A DNA stretch of 64,000 nucleotides, taken from IMG/VR virus record IMGVR_UViG_3300005663_000045, positions 1 through 64,000 of that record; one strand, 5' to 3'. How positions within the stretch are numbered: position 1 is the stretch's first letter; each line of letters opens with the position of its first letter. The stretch is from a virus. Both the position numbers and the translations under genes were made by a program. The notes beneath the pieces were generated by a model. That model did no database searches. It worked only from the letters and a program-made list of their open reading frames with translations, and had not been told where the DNA came from. Positions 15,556-25,663 of the stretch are shown piece after piece.

Positions 15556-18168
15556 ATGCCTTTTGGAATAACTTACAGAACCCCCAAGGGACGCCGCTGG
15601 GATCAGAGGCTAGGGCGGATGGTTGGTCCTGCGCCGGAAGAGGAGTTTGTAACCGGACCGTTTAAGGGGACATTCGGGATCGTACCGCGAAAGCGCAAGG
15701 CGGCTGCCTTGATGGGGCAGAACGTCGAGGAAGTCGTTACACCCCCGGGCATGGGTCCGAGCGGGGAGACGCCCGTATCGCCTGCGCCGCCTCCGGTATC
15801 CGCACCCTCTGAGACAGGAAGAGGTGGGGTTGGGTTGCCGGTTGCGCCTGCGAGTTCACCTGTGGTTGCCCCCTTGGGCGCGCCGGGGTCAACCTACCCT
15901 GTCCCGCCCGACGATGGTGTGCGCCCGGGAGAGAGCTATCCGAATATGCCCCCTACCGAAAGGCCGGAGCTATATTCAGGAGTCAACCCACCCGGGATTC
16001 CCGAGCCTTACTCGGGAATCCGTCCACCCGGGACATCCCCGGCGTTAGCGGCTGCTGCCGCGCCCACTACCCCAGCAGGGCAAACAGACTACGCCCCCGA
16101 GGACATTGCAGGCTTGAACGAAGCTGCGCTTGCCACGAAGAACCCAGAGGAACAGCAAGCCGTCACAGAGTTCATGGAGGATAAAGGGCTTCCTGTTCCG
16201 CTCAGGCTTCAGCTTGAGAAGTTCAAATACGAACGTGCTCAGAAACGAGCCGAATGGGAAAAGGGCGGATGGTCTCCGCTGCCCGAAACCAAGGCGGGTA
16301 AAAAGGCCGACAGCGCCCTGCGGTTCCACAGGGGTGAGGAAATCCAAGGCCCCCCAAAACTTTATCCCGCTGACGAACTAGCGCAGTTGGAGTTCCTGAA
16401 CGACGAATCCGACGCGATGCTGAAGTGGAACTACGATGCGGATCAGGCATACGACTACGCATTCAAGCGCTACCAAGTTCGCTACCCTGACCGGCCCGGG
16501 CCGAGGGAGTTCATGGGCGGAGCACCAGAATTCAGGGAAGACCGAGATCTTCCTGTTATTGGTGGCGGGCCGGGATTATCCAACGAAGAGGGTTCACGGA
16601 GACGCCGCGAGCAGATTTCAAGGCAAACGGGAATTCCTGTCAAAGAGTTGGAGAAGCGTCAGCGAACAAACGATATTGCTACCCAAGAACGCCGTCGGGA
16701 CAACCTGAACAACATAGACCAAATCGGCAGAGGGCGGTCGTGGGAACCTAATTTCTATACAAGTCCCGGCCCAACTGTACCCGGAGCCATAAGAAAAGGC
16801 CCAAGCGGTGAGGACATCCCCGCAGAGGCATTCCCGAAACTCCAAAAGGAGGTCGCGCCGCTACTGAAGAAGAGAAGCGACCTCATGGGCAAGCTGAAGG
16901 ATGAGACGCTAACTCCGGGCGAGAAGAAGCTGGTTGAATACGAAATCGACATTCTTAGCAGGGAGATTACGAAGACTGGGCAGAAGTACGCCGACCGTCC
17001 CGGGGAAGATCCGGTAGTTTCTGCTGTTCGCCAGGTCGCCCCCGGCACGAAGACGGGGGATTTGATGGGCGGGCAGAAGACGTTGCGGGACAAGGCTCAG
17101 GCGAGAAAGGGAGCTGGACTGACGAAGGTTCGCAGTCGCAAGCCGCTTGATGTGCGCGGACTGAAAGAAACTAAGTCCGCGATCGAGGCCGTGAAGGGCG
17201 CTGCCAGTGTTCCAGGACAAGGGCAGGCTGCTCTTGATATGGCCGAACAGATTTACTACAACGCGCGCGGGGCGAACAACTACCACCAGATTCCCGAACT
17301 GGCGGAGATGGCCGCGCTCGTAAAGATGCAGCGCAACTCAGGTGTATCCACGCAAGACGCTGTTCGTGCTGCCGCCTACATGGTCTTCGGCAAGGACATG
17401 GCGGAGATGGCTGTGAAGCGACAAGCACGGCTTGCTGGCGAGAAGAAAAAGGCTGTTGCAGCAGAGGCCAAGACTAACAACGAGATTATGGAAGGCCTCA
17501 TTAAGAGCACGGCAAAACTCCCGGAAGAAGAGGCCGGAAAGTTTATTGACAAGTTGCTCGACACATACGGGAATGATCCGCGGTTCGCAAACACCCCGGC
17601 GATGCGGAAGTTGAAGATCATGCAAGAGGTCGGTGCGCCCCTTGGAAAGCAACCCAAGGAAGAAAAGAAGGGCAAACCTGTACGCACAACAGGGCAGATG
17701 AACAACCGTGCCGAAGCTTTCGTTTATGGCGGGGATCCCAGAGAAGACAAATCAAAAAAGGACGAAATCGCCCGCGACGAGCAGGGTAACACCCTTTATC
17801 AGGGTGAAGCAACGCCCTACGACTACAAGACGACCACGCCTGCCCAACGACGTAATGAGCTTCGTCGCCGTTACAAGAAATTCGTTCGTCAGCATCTCAA
17901 GGTGGGGTTCTCTCAGGACCAGATAGATCGCACTTGGTCCTTCTGGATTCACCACGACGACAACCCACAGATTATCAAGGATTGGGATGTTGCCAGGCCG
18001 AGGGGGTTCCCTGAGTTTGGGGAAGCCGTGTCTACGGGATCGCCTGTTGCAACTACGTCCTCTCGGCAGCTTGATCCGCAACGGACTACCGCCGATGCGC
18101 CCACGGCGACTGGGCCAAATGGCGAGAAAGTTGTTTTGGTTAATGGTCAGTGGGTGCCGTTGCAATGA
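15556..18168 (+). CDS. Large Pro-rich virion/internal protein (870 aa)
   Basis: Residues ~60-180 are a Pro/Ala/Gly-rich disordered linker with a duplicated YSGxxPPG motif. Residues 347-377 carry the QTGI helical motif shared with the protein at 9065. The rest is helical and Lys/Glu-rich, typical of internal or ejected virion proteins. It ends in an ATGA overlap with the 2,093-aa gene and is probably its virion partner. No catalytic motif found. Confidence 0.6.
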   Translation: MPFGITYRTPKGRRWDQRLGRMVGPAPEEEFVTGPFKGTFGIVPRKRKAAALMGQNVEEVVTPPGMGPSGETPVSPAPPPVSAPSETGRGGVGLPVAPASSPVVAPLGAPGSTYPVPPDDGVRPGESYPNMPPTERPELYSGVNPPGIPEPYSGIRPPGTSPALAAAAAPTTPAGQTDYAPEDIAGLNEAALATKNPEEQQAVTEFMEDKGLPVPLRLQLEKFKYERAQKRAEWEKGGWSPLPETKAGKKADSALRFHRGEEIQGPPKLYPADELAQLEFLNDESDAMLKWNYDADQAYDYAFKRYQVRYPDRPGPREFMGGAPEFREDRDLPVIGGGPGLSNEEGSRRRREQISRQTGIPVKELEKRQRTNDIATQERRRDNLNNIDQIGRGRSWEPNFYTSPGPTVPGAIRKGPSGEDIPAEAFPKLQKEVAPLLKKRSDLMGKLKDETLTPGEKKLVEYEIDILSREITKTGQKYADRPGEDPVVSAVRQVAPGTKTGDLMGGQKTLRDKAQARKGAGLTKVRSRKPLDVRGLKETKSAIEAVKGAASVPGQGQAALDMAEQIYYNARGANNYHQIPELAEMAALVKMQRNSGVSTQDAVRAAAYMVFGKDMAEMAVKRQARLAGEKKKAVAAEAKTNNEIMEGLIKSTAKLPEEEAGKFIDKLLDTYGNDPRFANTPAMRKLKIMQEVGAPLGKQPKEEKKGKPVRTTGQMNNRAEAFVYGGDPREDKSKKDEIARDEQGNTLYQGEATPYDYKTTTPAQRRNELRRRYKKFVRQHLKVGFSQDQIDRTWSFWIHHDDNPQIIKDWDVARPRGFPEFGEAVSTGSPVATTSSRQLDPQRTTADAPTATGPNGEKVVLVNGQWVPLQ

Positions 18169-21100
18169 CTAGGGCGATCACAAAGCTAGATGAACTGCCT
18201 GAGCTTCCACCGGGGTTCACTTTAGATGAGCCCATGCCGCCATTGCCGGAAGGCTTCACGCTGGATACGCAGCCCGCCTTGGCACAACGCATGGCGCAGA
18301 ACCTTGGGATTACTCCGGGGGAGAAGCCCACTTTCCCACAACCTACAACGCCGCAGACTTTGGGGCAGGCAACTGGCGGGGCTTTGGTGCATGGGGCGGC
18401 TGGAACGGCTGCGGGACTACTGAGAACGGGCGAGCGGGAAGAAAGGGCGCAAATCAAAGTTCGTCTCGCTCGCGGTATACGAGTTGCCAACTGGCTCCAT
18501 GGCAAATCGCCAGAAGAAACCGAACAGCAAATCCAAGAAGCGCACGCTCAGTTAGATCGTCCGACAATCTTGAGTCAAACAGCCGGGCAAATTGAACAAT
18601 GGAGGGACGAGCATCCTGAATGGGCACCAGAGCAAGTTGACAATGCCCTGCAATTGATTACTAATCCAAAAGCCCTAGCTGGGAATCTTTCTGCGATGAT
18701 TCCTTATATGGCTGCGACGACGGCCGCTTTTCTTACCGCTGGCCCCGCTGCTGCTGGCCTTGTTGCTTATGGGGTGGAAAGCGACAGTGCTTACCAAGAG
18801 GCTATCGCTGGCGGCGCGACAGAAGAACAGGCACAAACTGCTGCAAGAATTACAGGAACCATCAACGCCGTCATAGAACTCGCACAAGTGGGGCGATGGT
18901 TGAAATTCGGCAAACGTGGTGGCAGGGCGCTCTTCGCGCGCGAAATAACCCGTAGGGCAAAAGCGAAGATGTTGACTGGTATGGCAGCCAAGCTTGCAAT
19001 TGAAGAGGGACTGGAAGAGGTCGCGCAAGGTACAACTGAAGATTTGGTTGCCTTGGGTGTATACGACCGACCTGTACAGGATTTCTGGAAGAACCGCTCC
19101 GTGGAACTTGTTTTGGGTTCGGTTGGCGGTTTGTTTATGGGCGGCGCTTCTTTGGCGGCACAGGCTGCAATAGCGCAAACTCGCGAGGTTGTCCCGACTG
19201 TTGAACCTACGCCTATTGCCCCAACTCCCGAACCCATCCCTGTAGAGCCGCCCCCTGCACAACCTGCTGCACCCGCTCCCCCTGTACAGCCTGCCCCAAG
19301 TGAAGCGGTAGCACCAACTAAGCCCGCCCCCGCTGCGCCAAGCGTACAAAGCGTACGTTCTGTACAGAAAGCAAAGCCTACTGGTGATATATCCGCCGAA
19401 AGAGCGCAAAAGCCCGAAGCTGCGGTGACTCCTACGCCGGAAGTGCCCCCAGCGGTCCCTGAGAAGCCTGTTGCGCCCAAAAAGGCACCAGTTAAGGAAG
19501 CCGCCAAACCCCCCACAGAAGCCCCTGTAGTAGAGGGGAAGCAACCGTGGGAGATGACGGATTCTGAAATCAAGGCTCGGCGTGATGAAGGATATGCTTC
19601 GTTCCTCGATTTTGCCAAAGACGGAAAGGATATCCTACGAGACCATAAGAAATACGGACGTATTGGGGTCGAAAGAAAGTGGGCAGTTGAGTCGGCCGTT
19701 CGCAAAGGCAAGCCCGTCCCCGCCAAAGTCCTCAAGGAATACGCAGGCGAGAAGTGGGCGGACGAAGCGCTGGCAAACCTAGGGGGTAAACCTACGGGGT
19801 TAAGCCCCATAGGTAAGGCGCAACGTAGGGGGTTGCCGCAAGAAGCCCCTGTAGTAGAGGGGAAAGTGTTGGCTATACCATCTGTCTTACAAAAGGTCAG
19901 CAAGGGCCGTGTAGCCAAAGCATTTATTAAAGCTGTTGATGATATGAGTGCTGCTGCTCGTGCTAGTGGGACTAGTAAGGGTGTCGCAAAAGCTGACCTC
20001 GATTTCATGCAAGAGGCTATAGAGAAGATGCGGGCAGTAGCATTAGGTCGCTTGAATCTTCCTCCGGGTGAGAAAACAGCAGACGTTAATCGGTTTTTCA
20101 ACACTCTACACGCGAGATTACTTGAGAGGATGCCCTCACGTAAGACCAAGGCCGGGCCTGTGTTGATTATTGATGAGGATCGGGGTAGCTTAATCTCCGA
20201 GAGGGTATCTGATGTTTTAGATACCTTCGATCAGGCCATACGTGAATCTGCTCCTTTAACATTTCCTAATGTGAGGGCGGTCACAGAAGATATAGCAACC
20301 GAAGAAGAGGACATCAGCAGGATTGTTGTTCAGTTCGAGGGCAAATTGGCGTTTAGCGATTTTGTCGCCCTTGTAGAACAGCATTTTCCGAATGCGAGAG
20401 GTCTTTCGACGGGGAATCTTGTCGGCAATAGAAGACCGATTAAGTTCAAATCTGAGACTGCCAAGCCTGGTGGCGCTACCTTTCAACTTAGCGGAGTGTC
20501 ACCTGACGAGTTCCTAGCCATCGCAAGGAAGCCTATTCCCAGCCTCCCAGAAGCCCCTGTAGTAGAGGGGAAGGTTGATACCGCACTCACTAGGAAGCGC
20601 GAACAACTCGCCGCAGCTATCGAGAAAATAGAGAAACTACAGGAGGGATATCGCAAGACTGACGATCCAGGTACCGCCGTAACCGGACGTAGCGGAATAT
20701 CACGGGTGCGAACAAAGCGTATTGCCCAACAGCGAGACAGGACGATTGACCTTGCCGTTAGGTCGGTAAAGCTAAGAGAGGATTTAGAACGGGTCGAGGC
20801 CCAGATTAAAGCACAACGAGGTGCGCCAAAGAGGGAGGCCGCAGAACGCGGAGCAACCGACCGACTCACTGAGCAATTCGACACGATAGAAGTTGGGGAC
20901 CTTATAGATGTAGGCGGCAATACGCCTCTCCGTGTTATCAAGAAGAACCGTAAGACAGTGATCACAGATGGCGGAAGCAAGTGGGGACCCCGCGAGATTG
21001 TCGGGGTTACCAAAAAGGAAGTGCCTGTAGCAGAGCCGAAGCCTGTACCCCCAAAGCGCACGATTGTACCCAAAAAGCGCACACTCAAGGAAGCCGTTGC

Positions 21101-24100
21101 CGAGAAGAAGGCTGCCAAGAAACCCAACATCCTCCAACTCCGCAAGCAGGCGAAGGAACGTGGGGTAGACGTATCTGACATTAAGGGCCCAGGTGCGGCG
21201 GTGAGGATACAGGAGAGGGTAGCAAAGCCCCCTGTGGAGCGTATTACGGACGCCGACCACAAGAAGGCACTCAAGACACTAGAGGACACAAGGCTTCTCG
21301 GTGGGACCCCGCTAAGCGCAGAACAAAAGAAGGCTGCTGGCGTTGTTGGCTTATACCACTACGAGCAAGGCTTGCGCAAATTCGGCGAATGGAAGGCGGC
21401 AATCAAAAAGGATGTTGGCGAGGAAGTCACCTTGCATCTGCCGACGATCTGGAAGCATATCAAGCCTGGGCGCGTTCGTCTCGCCGCAATCGAGAAGGCC
21501 GCAAAACAGGCCGCTAGGATCCCCCCGAGCAAAATCAAGCGCGGTGTCCGCGAGATAATTAAGCCTGCCGAGGAAGAGGTTCGCATGACCCCACGGCAAC
21601 TGTTGGTCTTCGCCCTGAAGCACGAGGCCAAGGCTGCCCGAAAAGGATTCCGTGCCGGGCAACTTGACATGGCTGCACAGGGGGCAGATGTCGCCAAGTT
21701 TGCGACCGAGCATCTTCCTGTTTCCGAAAGAGGCAAAGTCCTCAAGACGATTGCCAAAGCGCGAACCCCTGCGGAATGGCGGGCGGTGGTTCGGGCGGTT
21801 AATCGGATTATCGAAAATTACGACCGGGCGGAGGCTTTCCGGGAATTCAAGGAAGCACAAAGCAAAATCGACCGTCGACACATGGAGCCAGTAACCAAAG
21901 CAAAGGTTGACGCTCTGCTCGATAGTTTCGCCGTATCTCAGCCCGCAGAAAGAACTCTCCGTCGTGCGCGTTCGCTTATAGACGCATACGGCCGAGACGA
22001 GTTGGGCGAAATTCCCCAACAGCTTGTTGGGCGCGCGGAATCTGCCTTAGAACGCGCCGGGAAGGTCCCGCTAAGAAAACTTACGCCGGACGCTATTCGT
22101 GAAGTGGCGACAGCGATCAACACCCTTGTCCATCTTAACGCGACAAAGAATCGAATGCGATTCTCTAAGAAATACAAAGATGCGAACAAGGCTGTTGCCG
22201 AGGCTTCGCAAAATGTTCTTGATCGGCATCATCCCAAACACCAAACAGAAATCGGGAAGTTTGAAGAAAAGCGTCTCCAGCGATGGGTTGTCCAGGCCGC
22301 AACATGGCACCAACTGAGCCCAGACACCAAGTCTTTCATTCTTGGCGGGGAAGACAGTGCCGTCTATGACTTGCTGTTTGAGGGCCCCCGCGAAGGCCAG
22401 GAAATTGCCTTGGGCCTTACGCAACAAATGAAGGACTATAGCGATGAGGCATATAGCAAAGCGGGGATAACCTCTGGCGACATTGACAAGATGAGTGCGG
22501 AAGTCGGGGGCAAGGACTTTGATATTGTCAAGGTCACCCTTCCAACAGCCACCAGCGAAACAGGTGCTCGTGTTGAATCTATCGAGATGACTAAGGGGGA
22601 ACGCGCAAGATTTCTTTGGACTGTCAAAGATCCGCAAAACCGGGCTGAACTACTGCGAGACAAACAGAAAGGCATAACATTCAGGCGCACGCCTGGGCAA
22701 AACCCCGTGAAGCTTCGCGCCAAAGATATAGTGGCAATTGAAAACTCCGCAACGAAGGAAGAGCGAGCAGTTGTTGACATTGCTCACGATATTGTCAACA
22801 AGGACGAACTTCTCCGCGGGCCATTGAATGAGGCATGGCGTTCCGAGTTTGGTTTCGATATCGCCCAAAGAGACAACTATTCCCCCCGCCGCCGCGACCC
22901 CGAATTTCGCAAAGCCAAGGCCGACCCGAACAAGATCATGCAGGAATGGTTTAATCGGCAACTTGAGCAACAAGGGATTTTCAAGACCCGTGCCGTTTCC
23001 AACGACCCCTTTATCATCGGCGATATCTTTGTTGACCTGCCTGCTCATATCGCTCGCGTAGCTTCATTTGTTGGCAAGGGTGGGCCGACTCATGATGCCG
23101 CGCGGCTACTTCAAGACCAGGGATTCCGCAAGGCCGTCCGTTCGACGTTCAAGCATGGCGACGCATTGTTGCTTGATATCGAGAAAACCCTGAAGGATTA
23201 TCGTGGGCTTAATGCGTCAGAAGTAGGAATCGTAGCGCGTATAGTCAAGGGAGCTATCCGCCGGTCGCATATCGGAGCGCTAGGACTGAAGCTGCAGATT
23301 GTCTTGTACCAGACGGTCAGTTACCTGAACGCGACTAACGAAATTGACGCACGGATTCTGTTCTCTCCCAAGACAACAAAGCTGGCGTTCAGTAAGGGGT
23401 TCATGCCGAAGATGCGGGAGGTTTCACCGACACTCCGTGCACGCCATGAAGCATCGGCGCATGAGATCCTTACCCCCGGCGCTTCTGGCAGTATGGCCAG
23501 TCAGTTTTGGGGAATTACAGAAGAGGGCGTCTTGGGTCGCGCAGGAATGAAGCCTATTCATGCTGCGGATTCCCTTGTGATGCGCGTCATCAGTGCGGGA
23601 GCCTACCGCGAAGGTGAAGCCAAGGGTCTTTCCGGGGATGCGTTGTGGGAACATGCTGCAAAGCGAGCAAGGCAAATCATCGACCGCACCCAACCTACAT
23701 GGGGGCTTCTAACCACTTCCAGCATTCACCGCGAGGCTCGGCATAATGTGTTCGTGAAGCTGGCGGCCACGATGTTTTCGTCACAGCGGAACAAGAACCT
23801 CAACATGGCGGCTCGGGCAACAAGCGAATATCGACATAGCAAGAAAACCGCCGTGGATCAGGCGAAAGCCGCAAGGAAAATCCTCGTTCCAACCTTGGTT
23901 AACGCAGTGATGATCGCTGCAATAGCGAAGGGTTATTCGTGGCTGACGGGCAAGTTGTTCGCTAAATTATTCGGCACGGAAGAAGACGAAAAAGGCTGGG
24001 GCAATTACGCGCTTCTGGTTTCACAGCGGTTGTTCGGTAGCTGGCTTGCCTTTGGTGATATTGCCTCAGAGATTGTACGGGCGGCGGTGGCCGGGCTACT

Positions 24101-24446
24101 TGACATTCCAGAAATATTTATTGAGCACCGACCTAACATTTTAGCCCAAGCCGCTTCAGATACGGTTTCGTCAATTGCCTCGCTTTCTATCGCAACCGAA
24201 AAATACATCAAAGCGGATACGCGCAAAGGTCAAGACGCGGCCTTTCGGGGTTTTATCAGGGCAGCCGAAAAGGGAACTAGGGCGGCAACGGTTTTGGGTG
24301 GGATTCCGGCAGGTGGGGTCCTTCAACTCGAACGCATGGCCCGGCGAGCGAAAGCGAGAAAACCCAAAGGTGGCGTTGCTCCCCCAACACGCGCTACACG
24401 GCGAACTCGCCCGAGCCGGGGAAGACCACGAAGGACCAGAAGATGA
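18165..24446 (+). CDS. Giant polyvalent / ejection-type virion protein (2,093 aa)
   Basis: Start chosen at the ATG overlapping the upstream stop (ATGA); a GTG at 18150 is also in frame. Order: duplicated LPPGFTLD/LPEGFTLD motifs at the N-terminus; hydrophobic Ala/Gly helices (near 18700-18780); Pro/Ala linker; a WEMT ... GKPVPAKVL segment of the large-polyvalent-protein type; three EAPVVEGK repeats separating modules; long helical, Lys-rich regions; a hydrophobic pair near 23880-23980; a basic C-terminus. Phage proteins of this size and makeup are delivered with DNA. No transglycosylase or polymerase motif was identified. Confidence 0.7.
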   Translation: MTRAITKLDELPELPPGFTLDEPMPPLPEGFTLDTQPALAQRMAQNLGITPGEKPTFPQPTTPQTLGQATGGALVHGAAGTAAGLLRTGEREERAQIKVRLARGIRVANWLHGKSPEETEQQIQEAHAQLDRPTILSQTAGQIEQWRDEHPEWAPEQVDNALQLITNPKALAGNLSAMIPYMAATTAAFLTAGPAAAGLVAYGVESDSAYQEAIAGGATEEQAQTAARITGTINAVIELAQVGRWLKFGKRGGRALFAREITRRAKAKMLTGMAAKLAIEEGLEEVAQGTTEDLVALGVYDRPVQDFWKNRSVELVLGSVGGLFMGGASLAAQAAIAQTREVVPTVEPTPIAPTPEPIPVEPPPAQPAAPAPPVQPAPSEAVAPTKPAPAAPSVQSVRSVQKAKPTGDISAERAQKPEAAVTPTPEVPPAVPEKPVAPKKAPVKEAAKPPTEAPVVEGKQPWEMTDSEIKARRDEGYASFLDFAKDGKDILRDHKKYGRIGVERKWAVESAVRKGKPVPAKVLKEYAGEKWADEALANLGGKPTGLSPIGKAQRRGLPQEAPVVEGKVLAIPSVLQKVSKGRVAKAFIKAVDDMSAAARASGTSKGVAKADLDFMQEAIEKMRAVALGRLNLPPGEKTADVNRFFNTLHARLLERMPSRKTKAGPVLIIDEDRGSLISERVSDVLDTFDQAIRESAPLTFPNVRAVTEDIATEEEDISRIVVQFEGKLAFSDFVALVEQHFPNARGLSTGNLVGNRRPIKFKSETAKPGGATFQLSGVSPDEFLAIARKPIPSLPEAPVVEGKVDTALTRKREQLAAAIEKIEKLQEGYRKTDDPGTAVTGRSGISRVRTKRIAQQRDRTIDLAVRSVKLREDLERVEAQIKAQRGAPKREAAERGATDRLTEQFDTIEVGDLIDVGGNTPLRVIKKNRKTVITDGGSKWGPREIVGVTKKEVPVAEPKPVPPKRTIVPKKRTLKEAVAEKKAAKKPNILQLRKQAKERGVDVSDIKGPGAAVRIQERVAKPPVERITDADHKKALKTLEDTRLLGGTPLSAEQKKAAGVVGLYHYEQGLRKFGEWKAAIKKDVGEEVTLHLPTIWKHIKPGRVRLAAIEKAAKQAARIPPSKIKRGVREIIKPAEEEVRMTPRQLLVFALKHEAKAARKGFRAGQLDMAAQGADVAKFATEHLPVSERGKVLKTIAKARTPAEWRAVVRAVNRIIENYDRAEAFREFKEAQSKIDRRHMEPVTKAKVDALLDSFAVSQPAERTLRRARSLIDAYGRDELGEIPQQLVGRAESALERAGKVPLRKLTPDAIREVATAINTLVHLNATKNRMRFSKKYKDANKAVAEASQNVLDRHHPKHQTEIGKFEEKRLQRWVVQAATWHQLSPDTKSFILGGEDSAVYDLLFEGPREGQEIALGLTQQMKDYSDEAYSKAGITSGDIDKMSAEVGGKDFDIVKVTLPTATSETGARVESIEMTKGERARFLWTVKDPQNRAELLRDKQKGITFRRTPGQNPVKLRAKDIVAIENSATKEERAVVDIAHDIVNKDELLRGPLNEAWRSEFGFDIAQRDNYSPRRRDPEFRKAKADPNKIMQEWFNRQLEQQGIFKTRAVSNDPFIIGDIFVDLPAHIARVASFVGKGGPTHDAARLLQDQGFRKAVRSTFKHGDALLLDIEKTLKDYRGLNASEVGIVARIVKGAIRRSHIGALGLKLQIVLYQTVSYLNATNEIDARILFSPKTTKLAFSKGFMPKMREVSPTLRARHEASAHEILTPGASGSMASQFWGITEEGVLGRAGMKPIHAADSLVMRVISAGAYREGEAKGLSGDALWEHAAKRARQIIDRTQPTWGLLTTSSIHREARHNVFVKLAATMFSSQRNKNLNMAARATSEYRHSKKTAVDQAKAARKILVPTLVNAVMIAAIAKGYSWLTGKLFAKLFGTEEDEKGWGNYALLVSQRLFGSWLAFGDIASEIVRAAVAGLLDIPEIFIEHRPNILAQAASDTVSSIASLSIATEKYIKADTRKGQDAAFRGFIRAAEKGTRAATVLGGIPAGGVLQLERMARRAKARKPKGGVAPPTRATRRTRPSRGRPRRTRR
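19517..20572 (+). repeat. Three identical 24-bp intragenic repeats (EAPVVEGK)
   Basis: AGAAGCCCCTGTAGTAGAGG plus GGAA occurs identically at 19517-19540, 19841-19864 and 20549-20572, with a degenerate fourth copy near 21018. Each contains CCCCT/AGGGG as an inverted repeat and encodes EAPVVEGK in the same frame. Spacings (324 and 708 bp) are multiples of three, as expected if the repeats mark the borders of exchangeable protein modules. Confidence 0.8.
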
Positions 24447-24733
24447 CGAACCGTAACGGAATCATAATGAAAGTCATTGGAAGTATCGTTGGGACCGTAG
24501 CTGTAACGATTCTGATAGGGCTCTTCATAGCTTACGGGGACGCCCGGGCGGAGGCCAAAACGGTAGAGCAGCACGAAAGCCGACTAACGAAGGTAGAGTC
24601 GGGCATCGAGAAAATCAAAGAGGATATTGGCAAGATCAAGGTAAGTATCAAGGGGATCGAAAAAGACTCAGAGAAGAACACTGAGCGGTTTGTCGAGATA
24701 CAGCGGCGTTTAACGAGCATGGAAAACAAATAG
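24443..24733 (+). CDS. Single-TM coiled-coil protein, lysis-associated candidate
   Basis: 96 aa. One N-terminal TM segment (VIGSIVGTVAVTILIGLFIAY) is followed by a regular heptad coiled coil to the end. The topology fits an inner-membrane spanin or a holin-associated protein; it precedes two lipobox proteins. Starts in an ATGA overlap with the giant gene. No sequence family recognised. Confidence 0.55.
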   Translation: MTNRNGIIMKVIGSIVGTVAVTILIGLFIAYGDARAEAKTVEQHESRLTKVESGIEKIKEDIGKIKVSIKGIEKDSEKNTERFVEIQRRLTSMENK

Positions 24734-24743
24734 GAGACGTCAC

Positions 24744-25292
24744 ATGTGTAAGACCTTGGGTTGTTTGATTCTTTTGTTACTGGTTGGCTGTGCGAACTTC
24801 GGCGACATCACGAAGGATTTCAAGGCCGCCAACCCCGAACTGTCTACCATCATGGTCGACGAGGACAACGATGGGCTGGCGGATACGGCCATAGTTACGA
24901 AAAACGGGCAGATGCTCATCGACCCTGAGACGGGCGCGCCGATGGAAATTCCCGAAGTGAGAGCAGCTCTTGATGCGGCGAAGGCTACGGATAATATCGT
25001 TGGCCTTGAAATCGAATCATGGGCGTCGCTCTTGGTGTTGCTCGGCGTACCAGGCGCAGGGATCGGTACCCTTATCGGTAGGAAGTGGGGCAAGATAAAG
25101 CCGACACAGCGGGCGACCCTCTTGTGGAGTAGTCTGAAGGAATTCATCGGCTCGATCGAGATAGCGCGCAACGGAGGTACCGTTGAACAGAAAGCCGAGA
25201 TGACAGAGAAATTTGGCGCAATCTCCAAACAGGCCCGGGATCTCTTGGTTGATCTGAAGGGCGAATTGAAGAAAGAAGAGCAGGCTGGATGA
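24744..25292 (+). CDS. Lipoprotein with hydrophobic C-terminal segment, lysis-region
   Basis: 182 aa. N-terminal signal with lipobox LLVGC (Cys16). DEDNDGLADT (~40-50) resembles an EF-hand-like calcium loop. A second hydrophobic stretch (SWASLLVLLGVPGAGIGTLIG) is followed by a charged amphipathic C-terminus. Such a combination occurs in phage membrane proteins near lysis genes. RBS GGAGACGTCAC. It may work with the small lipoprotein that follows. Confidence 0.6.
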   Translation: MCKTLGCLILLLLVGCANFGDITKDFKAANPELSTIMVDEDNDGLADTAIVTKNGQMLIDPETGAPMEIPEVRAALDAAKATDNIVGLEIESWASLLVLLGVPGAGIGTLIGRKWGKIKPTQRATLLWSSLKEFIGSIEIARNGGTVEQKAEMTEKFGAISKQARDLLVDLKGELKKEEQAG

Positions 25293-25561
25293 GGTGGTTC
25301 CTCTTAATCCTGATTCTCCTGACCGGCTGCGCCAATGGCAAGACGACCTTTCTAGGTGATGGGCCCTTGCGCCTGGAACTAGGGTCGTATCTACCCGACG
25401 AGCACAAGGACATTCTCTTAATCGAGGACACCGAGAAACGCCTTGAGATGTACAATCTGCACGCGGTCCATTTGGGGTATCCCGTATTCGTCCTGAGCCC
25501 GCTCACTATGGAATTCCTCCTGAAGCAAGCGGAGAAGGCGAGACGGAACAGCGACTTCTAG
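25289..25561 (+). CDS. Small lipoprotein (outer-membrane spanin candidate)
   Basis: 90 aa with a short signal and lipobox LLTGC (Cys14). Overlaps the preceding lipoprotein by ATGA. Size, lipobox and place at the end of the late block fit an outer-membrane spanin partner of the TM coiled-coil protein at 24443, although the mature part lacks the usual proline-rich stretch. If correct, the host has an outer membrane. Confidence 0.5.
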   Translation: MRWFLLILILLTGCANGKTTFLGDGPLRLELGSYLPDEHKDILLIEDTEKRLEMYNLHAVHLGYPVFVLSPLTMEFLLKQAEKARRNSDF

Positions 25562-25579
25562 CCCACCCTGAAATTTCAT

Positions 25580-25663
25580 GTTAATCGTTACGAACGGTTA
25601 ACAACGAAAGAAGCGGTAGGTAAAAGGAAGGGCGCGACGTGCCGTTAGCATCGCGTCCCTTCC
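25580..25663. other. Palindrome and hairpin at the end of the late block
   Basis: 25580-25602 is a 10-bp inverted repeat with a 3-base centre (GTTAATCGTT ... AACGGTTAAC, one G-T pair). 25626-25663 is a 12-bp hairpin (GGAAGGGCGCGA with TCGCG-bulge-CCCTTCC) without a U-run. The 188 bases between the last lipoprotein and the tRNA hold no gene. The palindrome lies ~390 bp from the integrase and could be part of the attachment region or an operator. Confidence 0.4.

Noticed and set aside
18675-20149. Minus-strand frames of 289 and 452 codons
   Set aside because: Shadows of the 2,093-aa gene: biased Ser/Arg/Leu composition, no start signals.
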